A DNA stretch of 19,829 bases, taken from contig DITR01000074.1 of assembly GCA_002422175.1 (NCBI GenBank), positions 1 through 19,829 on the forward strand, given 5' to 3'. This DNA is from Alcaligenaceae bacterium UBA6179 (GTDB lineage Bacteria; Pseudomonadota; Gammaproteobacteria; Burkholderiales; Burkholderiaceae_B). The notes below the pieces were generated by a model. It made no database searches. It saw only the letters and a program-made list of their open reading frames with translations, and was not told where the DNA came from. Shown one piece after another: positions 6,878-15,507 of this stretch (position 1 is the stretch's first letter; each line of letters starts with the position of its first letter). Position numbers and translations under genes: made by a program.

Positions 6878-7474
6878 TTAGCCTGACGTGCCTAACATCA
6901 CTAAAACTGCTCCTGCCCCACCTTGTGCGTTAGGGGCTTCAATAAATGCATTGACTCCAGCCATTTGGGAGAGCCAGTGGCGACTGTGGTGTTTGAGTCT
7001 GCCGTGGCCTGACACTGAACCCAAACCTTGACCATGTACTACCCTGACGCATCGCATGTTCTGTTGCTGAGCTTGTTGAATAAACATCGACAAACGCGTG
7101 CGCGCGGTATCAACTGTCATGCCATGAAGATCAAGGCTGGCGGTAACAGGCCAAAAACCACGTTTTAATTTTCGTAATGTGACTGTTGAGACACCAGAGG
7201 TGGAATATTGGGTGACAGGTGGTGCGTCATCGGGCGACAAATGGCCATCAGAGATATTGAATAAGTTGGTGTTAATGTTTGTTTGCTGTTGAGCCGCCTC
7301 ACGCTTGCGTTGCTGTTGGAAAAGACTGTGTGCGCGTGTACGAGGTCTCTCCACCCTTTGGTTATGAACGGCCAAAGGGGTAACCCCCTGCAAGGCTTGA
7401 GCCAACAACTTTTTGTCGTCAGACTCTAGGCCGGAAGGTGGGGTGAGCGAAGCGGATTTAGTGCGTTTCAGCAT
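6878..7474 (-). CDS. Smr domain protein
   Basis: Protein of 198 residues. A charged, Gln-rich and probably flexible N-terminal half (about 1-95) is followed by a C-terminal Smr domain. The domain has DLHGMTVDTARTRLSMFIQQ starting at D115, then RVVHGQGLGS and GGAGAVLVML near the end. Smr domains, as in MutS2 C-termini and E. coli SmrA/B, are nucleic-acid endonucleases; the stand-alone SmrB type acts on mRNA at collided ribosomes. The sequence does not decide whether this is SmrA- or SmrB-like. It overlaps the end of trxB by 17 bases, so it is translated from the trxB transcript. It converges with the symporter gene, with only 8 bases between stops. Confidence 0.88.
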   Translation of the reverse strand: MLKRTKSASLTPPSGLESDDKKLLAQALQGVTPLAVHNQRVERPRTRAHSLFQQQRKREAAQQQTNINTNLFNISDGHLSPDDAPPVTQYSTSGVSTVTLRKLKRGFWPVTASLDLHGMTVDTARTRLSMFIQQAQQQNMRCVRVVHGQGLGSVSGHGRLKHHSRHWLSQMAGVNAFIEAPNAQGGAGAVLVMLGTSG

Positions 7475-8423
7475 TCTCCAGCCAACGCTGAGCGTCTAAT
7501 GCAGCCATGCAACCTGTACCTGCACTCGTTATGGCTTGACGATAGACGTGGTCTTGTACGTCACCTGCTGCAAAGACACCGGGTACCGAAGTAAGTGTTG
7601 CCATACCTTTTAGGCCACTTTGCGTCACGATATAGCCATTTTCCATCTTAAGATGACCTTCAAATATTTGCGTGTTGGGTTGATGCCCAATTGCAATAAA
7701 TACACCGGTAACAGGCATTGAAAGGGGCGCTTGGCCATTGGTGCTGCGTAGACGAACGCCTGTGACGCCCGATTCATCACCGACGACTTCTTCAAGCTCA
7801 CGGAAAGTTGCCAAGGTCATCTTGCCTTCTTTTACCTTTTCATGCATTTTGTCGATCATAATGGGTTCTGCGCGAAACTTATCGCGACGGTGCACGACAG
7901 TCACATGTCGACAAATATTTGATAAGTAAAGTGCTTCTTCAACGGCTGTATTACCGCCACCCACCACTACCACATCTTGATCGCGGTAAAAAAAGCCATC
8001 GCATGTGGCGCAACCTGAAACACCCCGACCCATAAACGCTTGTTCAGAGGCTAGGCCCAGGTATTTTGCAGAAGCGCCGGTGGCAATAATCAGTGCATCG
8101 CAAGTGTATACGGCGCCACCATCACCAATAAGGCGCAGTGGGCGTGACGAAAAATCGACTTTAGCGATATGATCAAAAATGATCTCAGTATTAAAACGCT
8201 CGGCGTGAGCTTGAAATCGAGCCATTAATTCGGGGCCTTGAACGCCATCAACGTCGGCTGGCCAATTATCAACCTCAGTGGTGGTCATTAGTTGACCCCC
8301 TTGAGCCATACCCGTGATTAAAACCGGTTTTAGGTTGGCACGGGCAGCATAAACGGCTGCAGAGTACCCGGCAGGGCCAGAGCCTAAAATCATGACTTTT
8401 GCGTGGCGTTCAGTCGACATCAT
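7458..8423 (-). CDS. trxB: Thioredoxin reductase
   Basis: FAD- and NADPH-dependent cytosolic enzyme that reduces thioredoxin. Numbered from ATG 8423, it has the FAD loop GSGPAG (14-19), the redox disulfide CATC (C138/C141), the NADPH loop GGGNTA (155-160) followed by the HRRDKFRA phosphate-binding segment, and the closing GVFAAGDVQD. The frame is open to 8477, but MMSTERHAKV is the normal family start and AAGG lies about ten bases upstream. That gives 321 residues, the usual length. The extra 18 codons would overlap the ftsK promoter and are rejected. It is the first gene of a two-gene transcript with the Smr gene and is divergent from ftsK. Confidence 0.95.
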   Translation of the reverse strand: MMSTERHAKVMILGSGPAGYSAAVYAARANLKPVLITGMAQGGQLMTTTEVDNWPADVDGVQGPELMARFQAHAERFNTEIIFDHIAKVDFSSRPLRLIGDGGAVYTCDALIIATGASAKYLGLASEQAFMGRGVSGCATCDGFFYRDQDVVVVGGGNTAVEEALYLSNICRHVTVVHRRDKFRAEPIMIDKMHEKVKEGKMTLATFRELEEVVGDESGVTGVRLRSTNGQAPLSMPVTGVFIAIGHQPNTQIFEGHLKMENGYIVTQSGLKGMATLTSVPGVFAAGDVQDHVYRQAITSAGTGCMAALDAQRWLENAETH

Positions 8424-8477
8424 AGCGATTAACCTTGTATTTGACCCAATTGGGAATACCCAAATTATAATGCCCAT
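8424..8477. promoter_or_regulatory. trxB-ftsK divergent promoter region with operator-like repeat
   Basis: Only 54 bases separate the two starts. For ftsK, TTGACC (8441-8446) and a perfect TATAAT (8466-8471) lie 19 bases apart. The -10 ends six bases before the ATG, so the expected RNA start is at or next to the start codon. Between these hexamers are three alternating half-sites: CCCAA-TTGGG (perfect palindrome, 8445-8454) then AATA and CCCAA (TTGGG-AATA-CCCAA, 8450-8463). A weak trxB promoter may use TTGGGT and TACAAG on the other strand. Confidence 0.6.
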
Positions 8478-10847
8478 ATGTCTAAAGCCTCTACAGTAGC
8501 CCCGCGTTCAGCGCGGGCCTCGCGAAACACCCGTAATGGTCCCTCACCGATGCAGTTAAAAGTGCTGGGTTTTTTAAAAGAAGCGCGCTGGGTATTGTTT
8601 TTTGCCCTAGCAGGCTGGCTTACGCTGGTCTTGTTTAGCTGGCATGCCAATGACCCCAGCTGGTCACACGTCACACATAGCGAGCAATTGCAAAACCGTG
8701 GCGGTATATTGGGTGCTTACATAGCTGATATTTTGTTGTATTTGTTTGGGTTTTCAGCATGGTTATGGGTAGTGCTACTGGCGCAGCGTGTATTGGCCGG
8801 TTACCGCCGTTTGTCTAAGCATATTCGTGCGCGGGGTGAACCAGAACCGCTTGAACGTGTGAGGTGGGAAGAGGCCATCGGCTTTGTTTTAATGTTTGCG
8901 GGTACGGTGGGGCTTGAATCACATCGCCTGGCATCAATGGGCATGCATTTGCCCAGCCATTCTGAAACAAGTAGTGGTGCTGGGGGTGTAATAGGTCAAG
9001 CTTGGGCCGGTGTATTAGCGCACTGGGTTGGTTTTACTGGTAGCACATTAATTTTTATAGTTATGGCTGCAATTGGGGCCAGTTTGTTTTTTAGATTTTC
9101 TTGGTTCAACTTGGCAGAGCGTGTGGGTACTTGGCTTGAGCTGGGCGTATTGTGGGTTAAAAATACTTATACTGCGCGGCAAGACCGACGCGTTGGCGAA
9201 ACCGCGGCAGTCGAGCGCCGTGAACAAGTTGATGCCCGTCACGAACAAATCGTGCATGCTTCACCCGTTCGTATTGAGCCCTCAGTTACAGTTGTGCAAA
9301 AATCTGAACGAGTCATTAAAGAAAAACAACACACTCTTTTTCAAGACCCCAATGCTGCAGGCCATTTACCCGAGATCGGCTTACTCGACCCGCCACCTGA
9401 AAGGGTTGAAACGGTCTCACCTGAAACCATTGAGTTCACATCTCGATTAATCGAAAAGAAGCTGTCAGACTTTGGCGTACAGGTCGCAGTGGTAGCGGCT
9501 CAAGCCGGGCCTGTTATTACCCGCTATGAAATTGAACCGGCTCTAGGTGTTAAAGGCAGTCAAATTGTTAATTTAGCCAAAGACTTGGCACGTGCCTTAA
9601 GTTTGGTCAGTATTCGGGTGGTTGAAACCATACCGGGCAAAAATTTAATGGGTCTCGAGTTACCTAACCCCAAGCGTCAAACGGTACGTTTGTCTGAAAT
9701 ATTAGGTTCTCAAACGTATCATGCCAGCCAGTCTGCCGTCACCATGGCGTTGGGTAAAGATATTGCTGGTAACCCCGTGGTGGCCGATCTAGCTAAAATG
9801 CCGCATTTATTAGTGGCTGGCACCACGGGCTCTGGCAAGTCAGTGGGTATCAATGCCATGATTTTGTCATTGCTTTACAAAGCAGATGCCTCGCAAACAC
9901 GGCTCATTTTGATTGACCCAAAAATGCTTGAAATGAGCGTTTATGAGGGTATTCCGCATCTATTAGCACCTGTTGTCACCGACATGCGTCAAGCGGCAAA
10001 TGCACTGAATTGGTGTGTCGCTGAAATGGAAAAGCGTTACCGCGTGATGAGTAAGTTAGGGGTACGCAACCTTGCTGGCTTTAACAGCAAAATTCGCGAT
10101 GCGGCTAAAAATGAAGTGCTCATACCCAATCCGTTTTCTTTAACGCCCGATGCGCCTGAGCCCTTGCATGAGCTTCCGACTATCGTTGTCGTTATTGATG
10201 AGTTGGCTGACTTAATGATGGTGGTGGGTAAAAAAATTGAAGAGCTTATTGCACGTTTAGCGCAAAAAGCGCGGGCTGCGGGTATTCACTTGATTTTGGC
10301 TACACAACGCCCCAGCGTTGATGTCATCACGGGCCTCATTAAAGCAAATATTCCAACACGCATAGCGTTTCAAGTGTCTTCGCGTATTGACTCGCGTACC
10401 ATTCTCGATCAAATGGGTGCCGAAGCCCTTTTAGGTATGGGCGACATGTTGTATATGCCATCAGGTACAGGTCTGCCCATTCGGGTTCATGGTGCCTTTG
10501 TGTCAGATGAAGAAGTACATCGTGTGGTCAATGCCTTGAAAGCGCAGGGTGAACCTGACTACATTGATGGCCTACTTGAAGGTGGCGTTGGAGGTGAAAC
10601 AGGCGATGGCTTGAACCCCATTACCGGCCTTGCAGATGTTGAGTCAGACCCAATGTACGACCAAGCCGTGTCTATCGTGCTGAAAAATCGGCGTGCGTCA
10701 ATTTCTTTGGTACAAAGACATTTACGTATTGGTTACAACCGTGCCGCAAGGTTACTTGAACAAATGGAACAGTCGGGGGTAGTGTCTGCTATGCAATCAA
10801 ATGGCAACCGTGAAATTTTAGTGCCTGCTGGCCCACAAGACGCATGA
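8478..10847 (+). CDS. ftsK: DNA translocase FtsK
   Basis: Septal DNA pump that couples chromosome segregation and dimer resolution to division. The 789 residues show four N-terminal membrane segments (about 36-55, 75-103, 132-148, 183-208), a short linker of about 100 residues, then the motor. Walker A is GTTGSGKS (448-455) and Walker B is VVVIDELADLMM (D574, E575). ATQRPSVDVITGLIKANIPT is present in full. A C-terminal winged-helix gamma domain (about 723-785, RASISLVQRHLRIGYNRAAR) would read polar KOPS sequences and activate XerD. The linker is much shorter than in E. coli FtsK (1329 residues). No Shine-Dalgarno precedes the ATG, consistent with leaderless translation. An internal ATG at 8550 also lacks one. 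The stop overlaps the lolA start. Confidence 0.95.
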   Translation: MSKASTVAPRSARASRNTRNGPSPMQLKVLGFLKEARWVLFFALAGWLTLVLFSWHANDPSWSHVTHSEQLQNRGGILGAYIADILLYLFGFSAWLWVVLLAQRVLAGYRRLSKHIRARGEPEPLERVRWEEAIGFVLMFAGTVGLESHRLASMGMHLPSHSETSSGAGGVIGQAWAGVLAHWVGFTGSTLIFIVMAAIGASLFFRFSWFNLAERVGTWLELGVLWVKNTYTARQDRRVGETAAVERREQVDARHEQIVHASPVRIEPSVTVVQKSERVIKEKQHTLFQDPNAAGHLPEIGLLDPPPERVETVSPETIEFTSRLIEKKLSDFGVQVAVVAAQAGPVITRYEIEPALGVKGSQIVNLAKDLARALSLVSIRVVETIPGKNLMGLELPNPKRQTVRLSEILGSQTYHASQSAVTMALGKDIAGNPVVADLAKMPHLLVAGTTGSGKSVGINAMILSLLYKADASQTRLILIDPKMLEMSVYEGIPHLLAPVVTDMRQAANALNWCVAEMEKRYRVMSKLGVRNLAGFNSKIRDAAKNEVLIPNPFSLTPDAPEPLHELPTIVVVIDELADLMMVVGKKIEELIARLAQKARAAGIHLILATQRPSVDVITGLIKANIPTRIAFQVSSRIDSRTILDQMGAEALLGMGDMLYMPSGTGLPIRVHGAFVSDEEVHRVVNALKAQGEPDYIDGLLEGGVGGETGDGLNPITGLADVESDPMYDQAVSIVLKNRRASISLVQRHLRIGYNRAARLLEQMEQSGVVSAMQSNGNREILVPAGPQDA

Positions 10848-11503
10848 TGACTCATAACATTTTAGGCATTATGCGCGTTATAGGTTTGCGAGGGCTTCTT
10901 GCTTGCGTCCTCGCGTTCTCGGGTAGCCTTGTTTTTGCTGCGCCCACGAGTATTGAGCAACTGAAATCATTCGGCGTTCAGGTCAAAGCGGCTGAGGGTG
11001 CCTTTACGCAGAGAACCATTGGCGCACAAGGGCAAACTGCACCTGACCAAAAAGGCACGTTTGTGTTTGAGCGCCCAGGTCGATTTAGTTGGCAAGTCAC
11101 GCAACCCTATCGCCAGCTGATACTGACAGACGGCAAAGACTTGTATCAATATGACCCTGATTTAAGTCAGGTGACGGTTCGCTCTGTTGGTAATTCTTTA
11201 GGTGACTCACCCGCAGCCGTCTTGTTTGGTAACGGTCAAATTGATGATTTATTTATCCTGTCGCCTTTGCCAGATCAAGATGGTTTAGCTTGGTTAAGAG
11301 CCGTGCCCAAACAACCCGATTCGGGTCTGCGACAAATTGATATGGGCCTGCGTGACGGTTTGCCTGTCAAGCTGCTCTTGAAAGACGGTTTTGGTCAAAT
11401 CACACAAGTCGACATTACTGAGCTGACCCCTAAAACAAGCCTACCTGCAGACACCTTTACGTTCAAGTTGCCACCTGAAACTGATTTGGTGCGATTGAAA
11501 TGA
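10844..11503 (+). CDS. lolA: Outer-membrane lipoprotein carrier protein LolA
   Basis: Periplasmic chaperone that takes lipoproteins from LolCDE to LolB at the outer membrane. The 219-residue precursor starts with a Sec signal peptide: positive residues near R11/R16, a hydrophobic run GLLACVLAFSGSLVF, and cleavage probably after the AA of FAAPTS. The mature part has the LolA hallmarks GTFVFERPGRFSWQV, QPYRQLILTDGKDLYQYD and a C-terminal TFTFKLPPETD. The ATG (10844) overlaps the ftsK stop in an ATGA arrangement, and a second ATG follows at 10847. This fits the conserved ftsK-lolA-rarA order. Confidence 0.94.
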   Translation: MMTHNILGIMRVIGLRGLLACVLAFSGSLVFAAPTSIEQLKSFGVQVKAAEGAFTQRTIGAQGQTAPDQKGTFVFERPGRFSWQVTQPYRQLILTDGKDLYQYDPDLSQVTVRSVGNSLGDSPAAVLFGNGQIDDLFILSPLPDQDGLAWLRAVPKQPDSGLRQIDMGLRDGLPVKLLLKDGFGQITQVDITELTPKTSLPADTFTFKLPPETDLVRLK

Positions 11504-11534
11504 AACAATCACCTTAAAACGATACAACTTAACT

Positions 11535-12836
11535 GTGCAACATACCCCCACCCCGCCGTTGGCTGAAGCTTTAAGGCCTCAGTCTTTAGATGACGTGATA
11601 GGTCAATCACATTTGCTGGGGGTAGGTAAACCGTTACGTTTAGCTTTTGAATCGGGTACCCCACATTCAATGATTTTGTGGGGCCCACCTGGTGTGGGGA
11701 AAACGACCTTGGCACGTCTGACTGCGCATGCTTTTGGTTGCAAATTTATTGCATTATCGGCGGTATTTTCGGGCGTTAAAGATATTCGTGCCGCCATGGA
11801 TCAAGCGCAAATTTATTTAGCCCATGGTACCCATACAATATTATTTATAGATGAAATTCATCGGTTTAATAAGGCGCAACAAGATGCTTTATTACCTTTT
11901 GCCGAGTCAGGTCTTGTAACATTGATTGGGGCTACTACTGAAAACCCTTCATTCGAAGTGAACTCAGCATTGTTGTCTCGAGCACAAGTATATGTGTTGC
12001 ACGCGTTAAGCGAAGGCGAACTTAAACAACTTGCTTTTGCTGCCCTACAAAAGGCGTTGCCTGACTTAGTGTTTGAAGCCGCTGCCATTGACACGCTAGT
12101 GGGATATGCCGATGGTGACGCCAGACGCCTGTTAAACCTGCTAGAGCAAATCAATAGTGCAGCCAGTGCAGTGGGTTCAAAAAAAATTGACTCTGCATTT
12201 TTAGAGCAAGCATTAAGCTTAAATGCGAGACGTTTTGACAAGGGGGGCGACAATTTTTATGATCAAATTTCAGCCCTACATAAATCTGTACGGGGCTCAA
12301 ACCCTGACGCTGCCTTATATTGGTTAACACGAATGCTTGATGGCGGTGCTGATGCCAAATATTTGTCACGCCGTATTATTCGCATGGCTTGGGAAGATAT
12401 TGGTCTGGCCGACCCCAGAGCGCTGCAAATTGCCAATGAGGCTGCCGCAACCTACGAGCGTTTAGGCTCACCTGAGGGTGAGTTGGCTTTAGGTCAGGCG
12501 GTTATCTATCTTGCTATTGCTGCTAAAAGTAATGCAGGCTACAACGCGTTTAACCAAGCGATGGCGTTTGTTAAAAAAGATCAGTCGCGGGAGGTGCCCA
12601 TGCACTTACGCAACGCACCAACAAAACTGATGAAGTCATTGGGGCATGGCCACGAATACCGTTATGCTCACAACGAGCCCCATGCTTATGCAGCGGGTGA
12701 GCATTATTTACCTACAAATATGAGTAACCCGAGCTGGTACCAGCCTACGTCGCGTGGCCTTGAAATCAAAATTGCAGAAAAATTAGCTTTTTTGCGTCAG
12801 CTTGATCAAGCTGCATTATCAAATAAAAAGACCTGA
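11535..12836 (+). CDS. rarA: Replication-associated recombination protein A (MgsA/RarA)
   Basis: Clamp-loader-like AAA+ ATPase that acts at stalled replication forks. The 433 residues have LAEALRPQSLDDVIGQSHLL at the N-terminus, Walker A GPPGVGKT (50-57), Walker B LFIDEIHRFN (D106), sensor GATTENPSFEVN, and the C-terminal tetramerisation region with DALYWLTRMLDGG-like DAALYWLTRMLDGGAD and EHYLPTNM. GTG (11535) is the only usable start: upstream in-frame codons up to a stop contain no ATG, GTG or TTG. There is no Shine-Dalgarno, so expression may depend on readthrough coupling from lolA, 31 bases upstream. Confidence 0.94.
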   Translation: MQHTPTPPLAEALRPQSLDDVIGQSHLLGVGKPLRLAFESGTPHSMILWGPPGVGKTTLARLTAHAFGCKFIALSAVFSGVKDIRAAMDQAQIYLAHGTHTILFIDEIHRFNKAQQDALLPFAESGLVTLIGATTENPSFEVNSALLSRAQVYVLHALSEGELKQLAFAALQKALPDLVFEAAAIDTLVGYADGDARRLLNLLEQINSAASAVGSKKIDSAFLEQALSLNARRFDKGGDNFYDQISALHKSVRGSNPDAALYWLTRMLDGGADAKYLSRRIIRMAWEDIGLADPRALQIANEAAATYERLGSPEGELALGQAVIYLAIAAKSNAGYNAFNQAMAFVKKDQSREVPMHLRNAPTKLMKSLGHGHEYRYAHNEPHAYAAGEHYLPTNMSNPSWYQPTSRGLEIKIAEKLAFLRQLDQAALSNKKT

Positions 12837-13069
12837 AATTTAAGATGAGTTGAAGTTTTTTGGCAGCTCTGTTGTTGAAATCAAAGTCGTGTATAAAATA
12901 AATTTTTTTGATGTGTGAGTCGATACGAACACGCCAACATAATAAGATTCATGTTTATATATAATATTTAAAGTTGATATAAAGGTTTTTCAACCAAACA
13001 TTAATATAAAACAACCCTTGATCATGTTTTAATTAACTCTAAATACAATTTCACATTGAGGTTTTCCAA
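12837..13069 (+). promoter_or_regulatory. AT-rich control region upstream of the cytochrome bd operon
   Basis: A 233-base gap without a convincing gene, strongly AT-rich near 12950-13015. TACAAT at 13044-13049 is a likely -10, but there is no good -35 at 16-18 bases, suggesting activator dependence. On the minus strand, 13028-13039 reads GAGTTAATTAAA, close to the GTTAATTAAA core of ArcA boxes, and overlaps the expected -35 area. The cydA ribosome-binding site GAGG (13058-13061) lies 8 bases before the ATG. No clear rarA terminator is seen. Confidence 0.45.
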
Positions 13070-14503
13070 ATGGAATGGTTTGATGCCTTAAACCTAGCGC
13101 GGTTGCAGTTTGCATTCACCGTTGCGTTTCATATTATTTTTCCCGCTTTCACAATCGGTTTGGCCAGTTACCTATTTGTGTTGAATGCAGCGCATCTCTT
13201 TACCCGTAAAGTGATTTATCTTGATTTGTTTAATTACTGGAAGAAAATCTTTGTACTTTCTTTTGGTATGGGCGTGGTCTCAGGCATCGTGATGAGTTAC
13301 CAGTTTGGTACAAACTGGAGCGTATTCGCAGATAAAGTAGGCCCTATCTTAGGCCCCTTAATGGGTTACGAGGTATTGAGCGCCTTCTTTTTAGAAGCTG
13401 GTTTCTTGGGCGTTATGCTGTTTGGCCGTGAGCGTGTGGGTGAAAAGTTACACGTCTTTGCTACCGGTATGGTTGCGTTGGGCACCTTTGCCTCAGGTTT
13501 CTGGATCTTAGCTGTCAACAGCTGGATGCAAACCCCTGATGGTCATGTGATGAACGCGGTGGGTCAGTTTGTACCCGATGATTGGTTTAAAGTCATTTTT
13601 AACCCATCATTTCCGTATCGTTTAGTGCACATGATGTTTGCGGCTTACTTAACCACTGCTTTTGTTGTGGCGGGTGTTGCGGCTTATCACTTATTGAAAG
13701 TCAAAGCAGGTAAATCAACGCCAGGTTTCAGCATTGATGCATTAAAGAAAATGTTTTCAATGGCCATGTGGATGGCTGCAATTGTTATACCGATGCAAAT
13801 TTATGCAGGTGACGCGCATGGTTTAAATACATTGCAACATCAACCGCTCAAAATTGCTGCGATGGAAGGCCACTTTAAAAACCAACAACCAGCGGGTTTA
13901 GTCGTGTTTGGTATACCCAATCAAGAAAAAGCCATCATGGAATATAAGATTGAAATCCCTGTTTTGGGCAGCATCATTTTGCACCACAACACAACCGAGG
14001 GTCTTTTGGGTTACGAGTCATTTCCAAGAGCTGAATGGCCGCCTATGGCGCCGCCTTTCTATGCCTTTAGGGTGATGGTAGGTATTGGAGGTTTGATGCT
14101 TTTAGTGAGCTTATGGAGCCTTTGGTTGCGTTATAAAAACCGTTTTTACGACAACCCGCTCTTTCTCAAAGCTATTATGATCATGGGGCCATCAGGTTTT
14201 GTTGCGGTCATTGCAGGCTGGATCGTGACCGAAGTGGGTCGCCAACCCTATACCGTATATGGCCTGTTGCGAACAGCTGATTCCATGTCACCTATTGACG
14301 CACCCGCCGTGGCAATTAGCTTGGTCGCATTTATAGTCATTTACTTTACGTTATTTGGGGCTGGTTTTCATTACATCTTTCGTCAAATGAAAAAACCTCC
14401 TATGTTGTCAGAACCCGTGCTGTCGTCCCAATTACCTACGCGTGCTGCAGGTTTTGTGCATCCAGAACTCACTAAAACGTCAACGGCAGGGGCCAAATCA
14501 TGA
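13070..14503 (+). CDS. cydA: Cytochrome bd quinol oxidase subunit I, CioA type
   Basis: Inner-membrane quinol oxidase subunit that carries haems b558, b595 and d and reduces O2 to water without pumping protons. It has the opening LARLQFAFTVAFHIIFPAFT with haem ligand H21, VSGIVMSYQFGTNWS, E101 and E109 in YEVLSAFFLEAGFLG, a second ligand H187 in RLVHMMFAAY, and VTEVGRQPYTVYG. At 477 residues it is shorter than E. coli CydA (522), with a short Q-loop. Its sequence follows the cyanide-insensitive oxidase (CioA) branch rather than E. coli CydA. GAGG eight bases upstream fixes the start. Its stop overlaps cydB by the ATGA junction. The symbol cioA is equally suitable. Confidence 0.94.
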   Translation: MEWFDALNLARLQFAFTVAFHIIFPAFTIGLASYLFVLNAAHLFTRKVIYLDLFNYWKKIFVLSFGMGVVSGIVMSYQFGTNWSVFADKVGPILGPLMGYEVLSAFFLEAGFLGVMLFGRERVGEKLHVFATGMVALGTFASGFWILAVNSWMQTPDGHVMNAVGQFVPDDWFKVIFNPSFPYRLVHMMFAAYLTTAFVVAGVAAYHLLKVKAGKSTPGFSIDALKKMFSMAMWMAAIVIPMQIYAGDAHGLNTLQHQPLKIAAMEGHFKNQQPAGLVVFGIPNQEKAIMEYKIEIPVLGSIILHHNTTEGLLGYESFPRAEWPPMAPPFYAFRVMVGIGGLMLLVSLWSLWLRYKNRFYDNPLFLKAIMIMGPSGFVAVIAGWIVTEVGRQPYTVYGLLRTADSMSPIDAPAVAISLVAFIVIYFTLFGAGFHYIFRQMKKPPMLSEPVLSSQLPTRAAGFVHPELTKTSTAGAKS

Positions 14504-15507
14504 CCATCGACTACGCATTAATCTGGGCTGGTTTAATCGCCTTTGCAGTGTTGGCCTATGTTGTTCTTGACGGCTTTGATTTGGGGGTGGGCATTTTATT
14601 TCCCTTCATTAAAGGGGAAGCCAACAAAGATCAAATGATGAACTCCGTTGCTCCGTTATGGGACGGCAATGAAACGTGGTTGGTTCTTGGCGGTGGCGGT
14701 TTATTTGCAGTGTTCCCACTTGCCTACGCCATCATCATGCCCGCACTGTATGCACCAATTTTTATTATGTTGTTAGCGCTTGTCTTTCGGGGTGTCGCGT
14801 TTGAGTTTCGCTGGAAAGAGACCAAAAAGCAATACTTATGGGATATCGCCTTTGCAGGGGGGTCAACGGTTGCAACCTTTGCTCAAGGTGTTGCACTCGG
14901 TGCTTTAGTGCAAGGTATTCCAGTGATGGGTCGTGCTTACTATGGCGGTTGGTGGGACTGGTTATCACCTTTTTCATTACTAACAGGTTTTGCCTTAGTG
15001 GTGGGTTATGCGCTTTTAGGTTCAACTTGGTTGGTCATGAAAGGTGAGGGCGAAGTCTATGATCGGGCGCATCTTTTTGCCAAAATAACGGGGCTAGGCT
15101 TACTTGTTTTAATCGGCTTAGTGAGTTTATGGACACCGTTCTTACACGACCAGTTTATGGCACGTTGGTACACATGGCCCAACATGTTGTATGTCTTACC
15201 GGTGCCCTTATTGGTGCTTGCAGCCGCTTATTTCTTATTCACGGGTCTAAAAAAAGGTTACGTCAATCAACCCTATTTGTCAGCAGTGAGTTTGTTTGTG
15301 CTGTCATATATTGGTTTGGTGATCAGCTTTTTCCCCTATATCGTGCCGCCATCGGTCACCATATGGGAAGCCGCAGCACCAGATGTCAGCCTTCATTTCT
15401 TGCTGGTGGGTGCCGTTGTGCTCATACCGTTGATTTTGACTTACACCGCTTATGCTTATTGGGTGTTTCGCGGTAAGGTCGGTAAAACTTCGGGTTACCA
15501 TGCCTAG
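14500..15507 (+). CDS. cydB: Cytochrome bd quinol oxidase subunit II, CioB type
   Basis: Partner of the haem-bearing subunit, structurally required for the oxidase. The 335-residue protein has about eight membrane segments and the family motifs YVVLDGFDLGVGIL (D24, D27) and NSVAPLWDGNETWLVLGGGG. FRGVAFEFRWK and TWPNMLYVLPVPLLVL follow. The WDGNETW form is typical of the Cio-type branch; E. coli CydB has WDGNQVW. The first codon overlaps the cydA stop by four bases. The end overlaps the start of the following small gene by eight bases. Together they form one translationally coupled operon. Confidence 0.94.
   Translation: MTIDYALIWAGLIAFAVLAYVVLDGFDLGVGILFPFIKGEANKDQMMNSVAPLWDGNETWLVLGGGGLFAVFPLAYAIIMPALYAPIFIMLLALVFRGVAFEFRWKETKKQYLWDIAFAGGSTVATFAQGVALGALVQGIPVMGRAYYGGWWDWLSPFSLLTGFALVVGYALLGSTWLVMKGEGEVYDRAHLFAKITGLGLLVLIGLVSLWTPFLHDQFMARWYTWPNMLYVLPVPLLVLAAAYFLFTGLKKGYVNQPYLSAVSLFVLSYIGLVISFFPYIVPPSVTIWEAAAPDVSLHFLLVGAVVLIPLILTYTAYAYWVFRGKVGKTSGYHA

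Noticed and set aside
6870..6884. GGGCTTTAGCC as a terminator between the converging symporter and Smr genes
   Set aside because: The stem is only four bases with a two-base loop, sterically poor, and no T-run follows.
8424..8477. 18-codon N-terminal extension of trxB to 8477
   Set aside because: Would run through the ftsK promoter and gives a sequence (IIIWVFPIG) foreign to the family; MMSTERH has a ribosome-binding site.
9073..9450. 125-codon plus-strand frame inside ftsK
   Set aside because: Overlaps the well-supported ftsK frame entirely, has no family resemblance, and its composition follows from the ftsK coding sequence.
12859..12876. Sigma-54-like TTGGCAGCTCTGTTGTT ahead of cydA
   Set aside because: The -12 element lacks the required GC (TTGT instead of TTGC) and it lies about 200 bases from the gene.
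12911..12964. 17-codon ATG frame in the cydA upstream gap
   Set aside because: No Shine-Dalgarno, no hydrophobic or repeated-residue character, and AT-rich sequence gives such frames by chance.
12840..13060. FNR boxes (TTGAT-N4-ATCAA) upstream of cydA
   Set aside because: Several TTGAT half-sites occur, but none has a partner half-site at the correct spacing.
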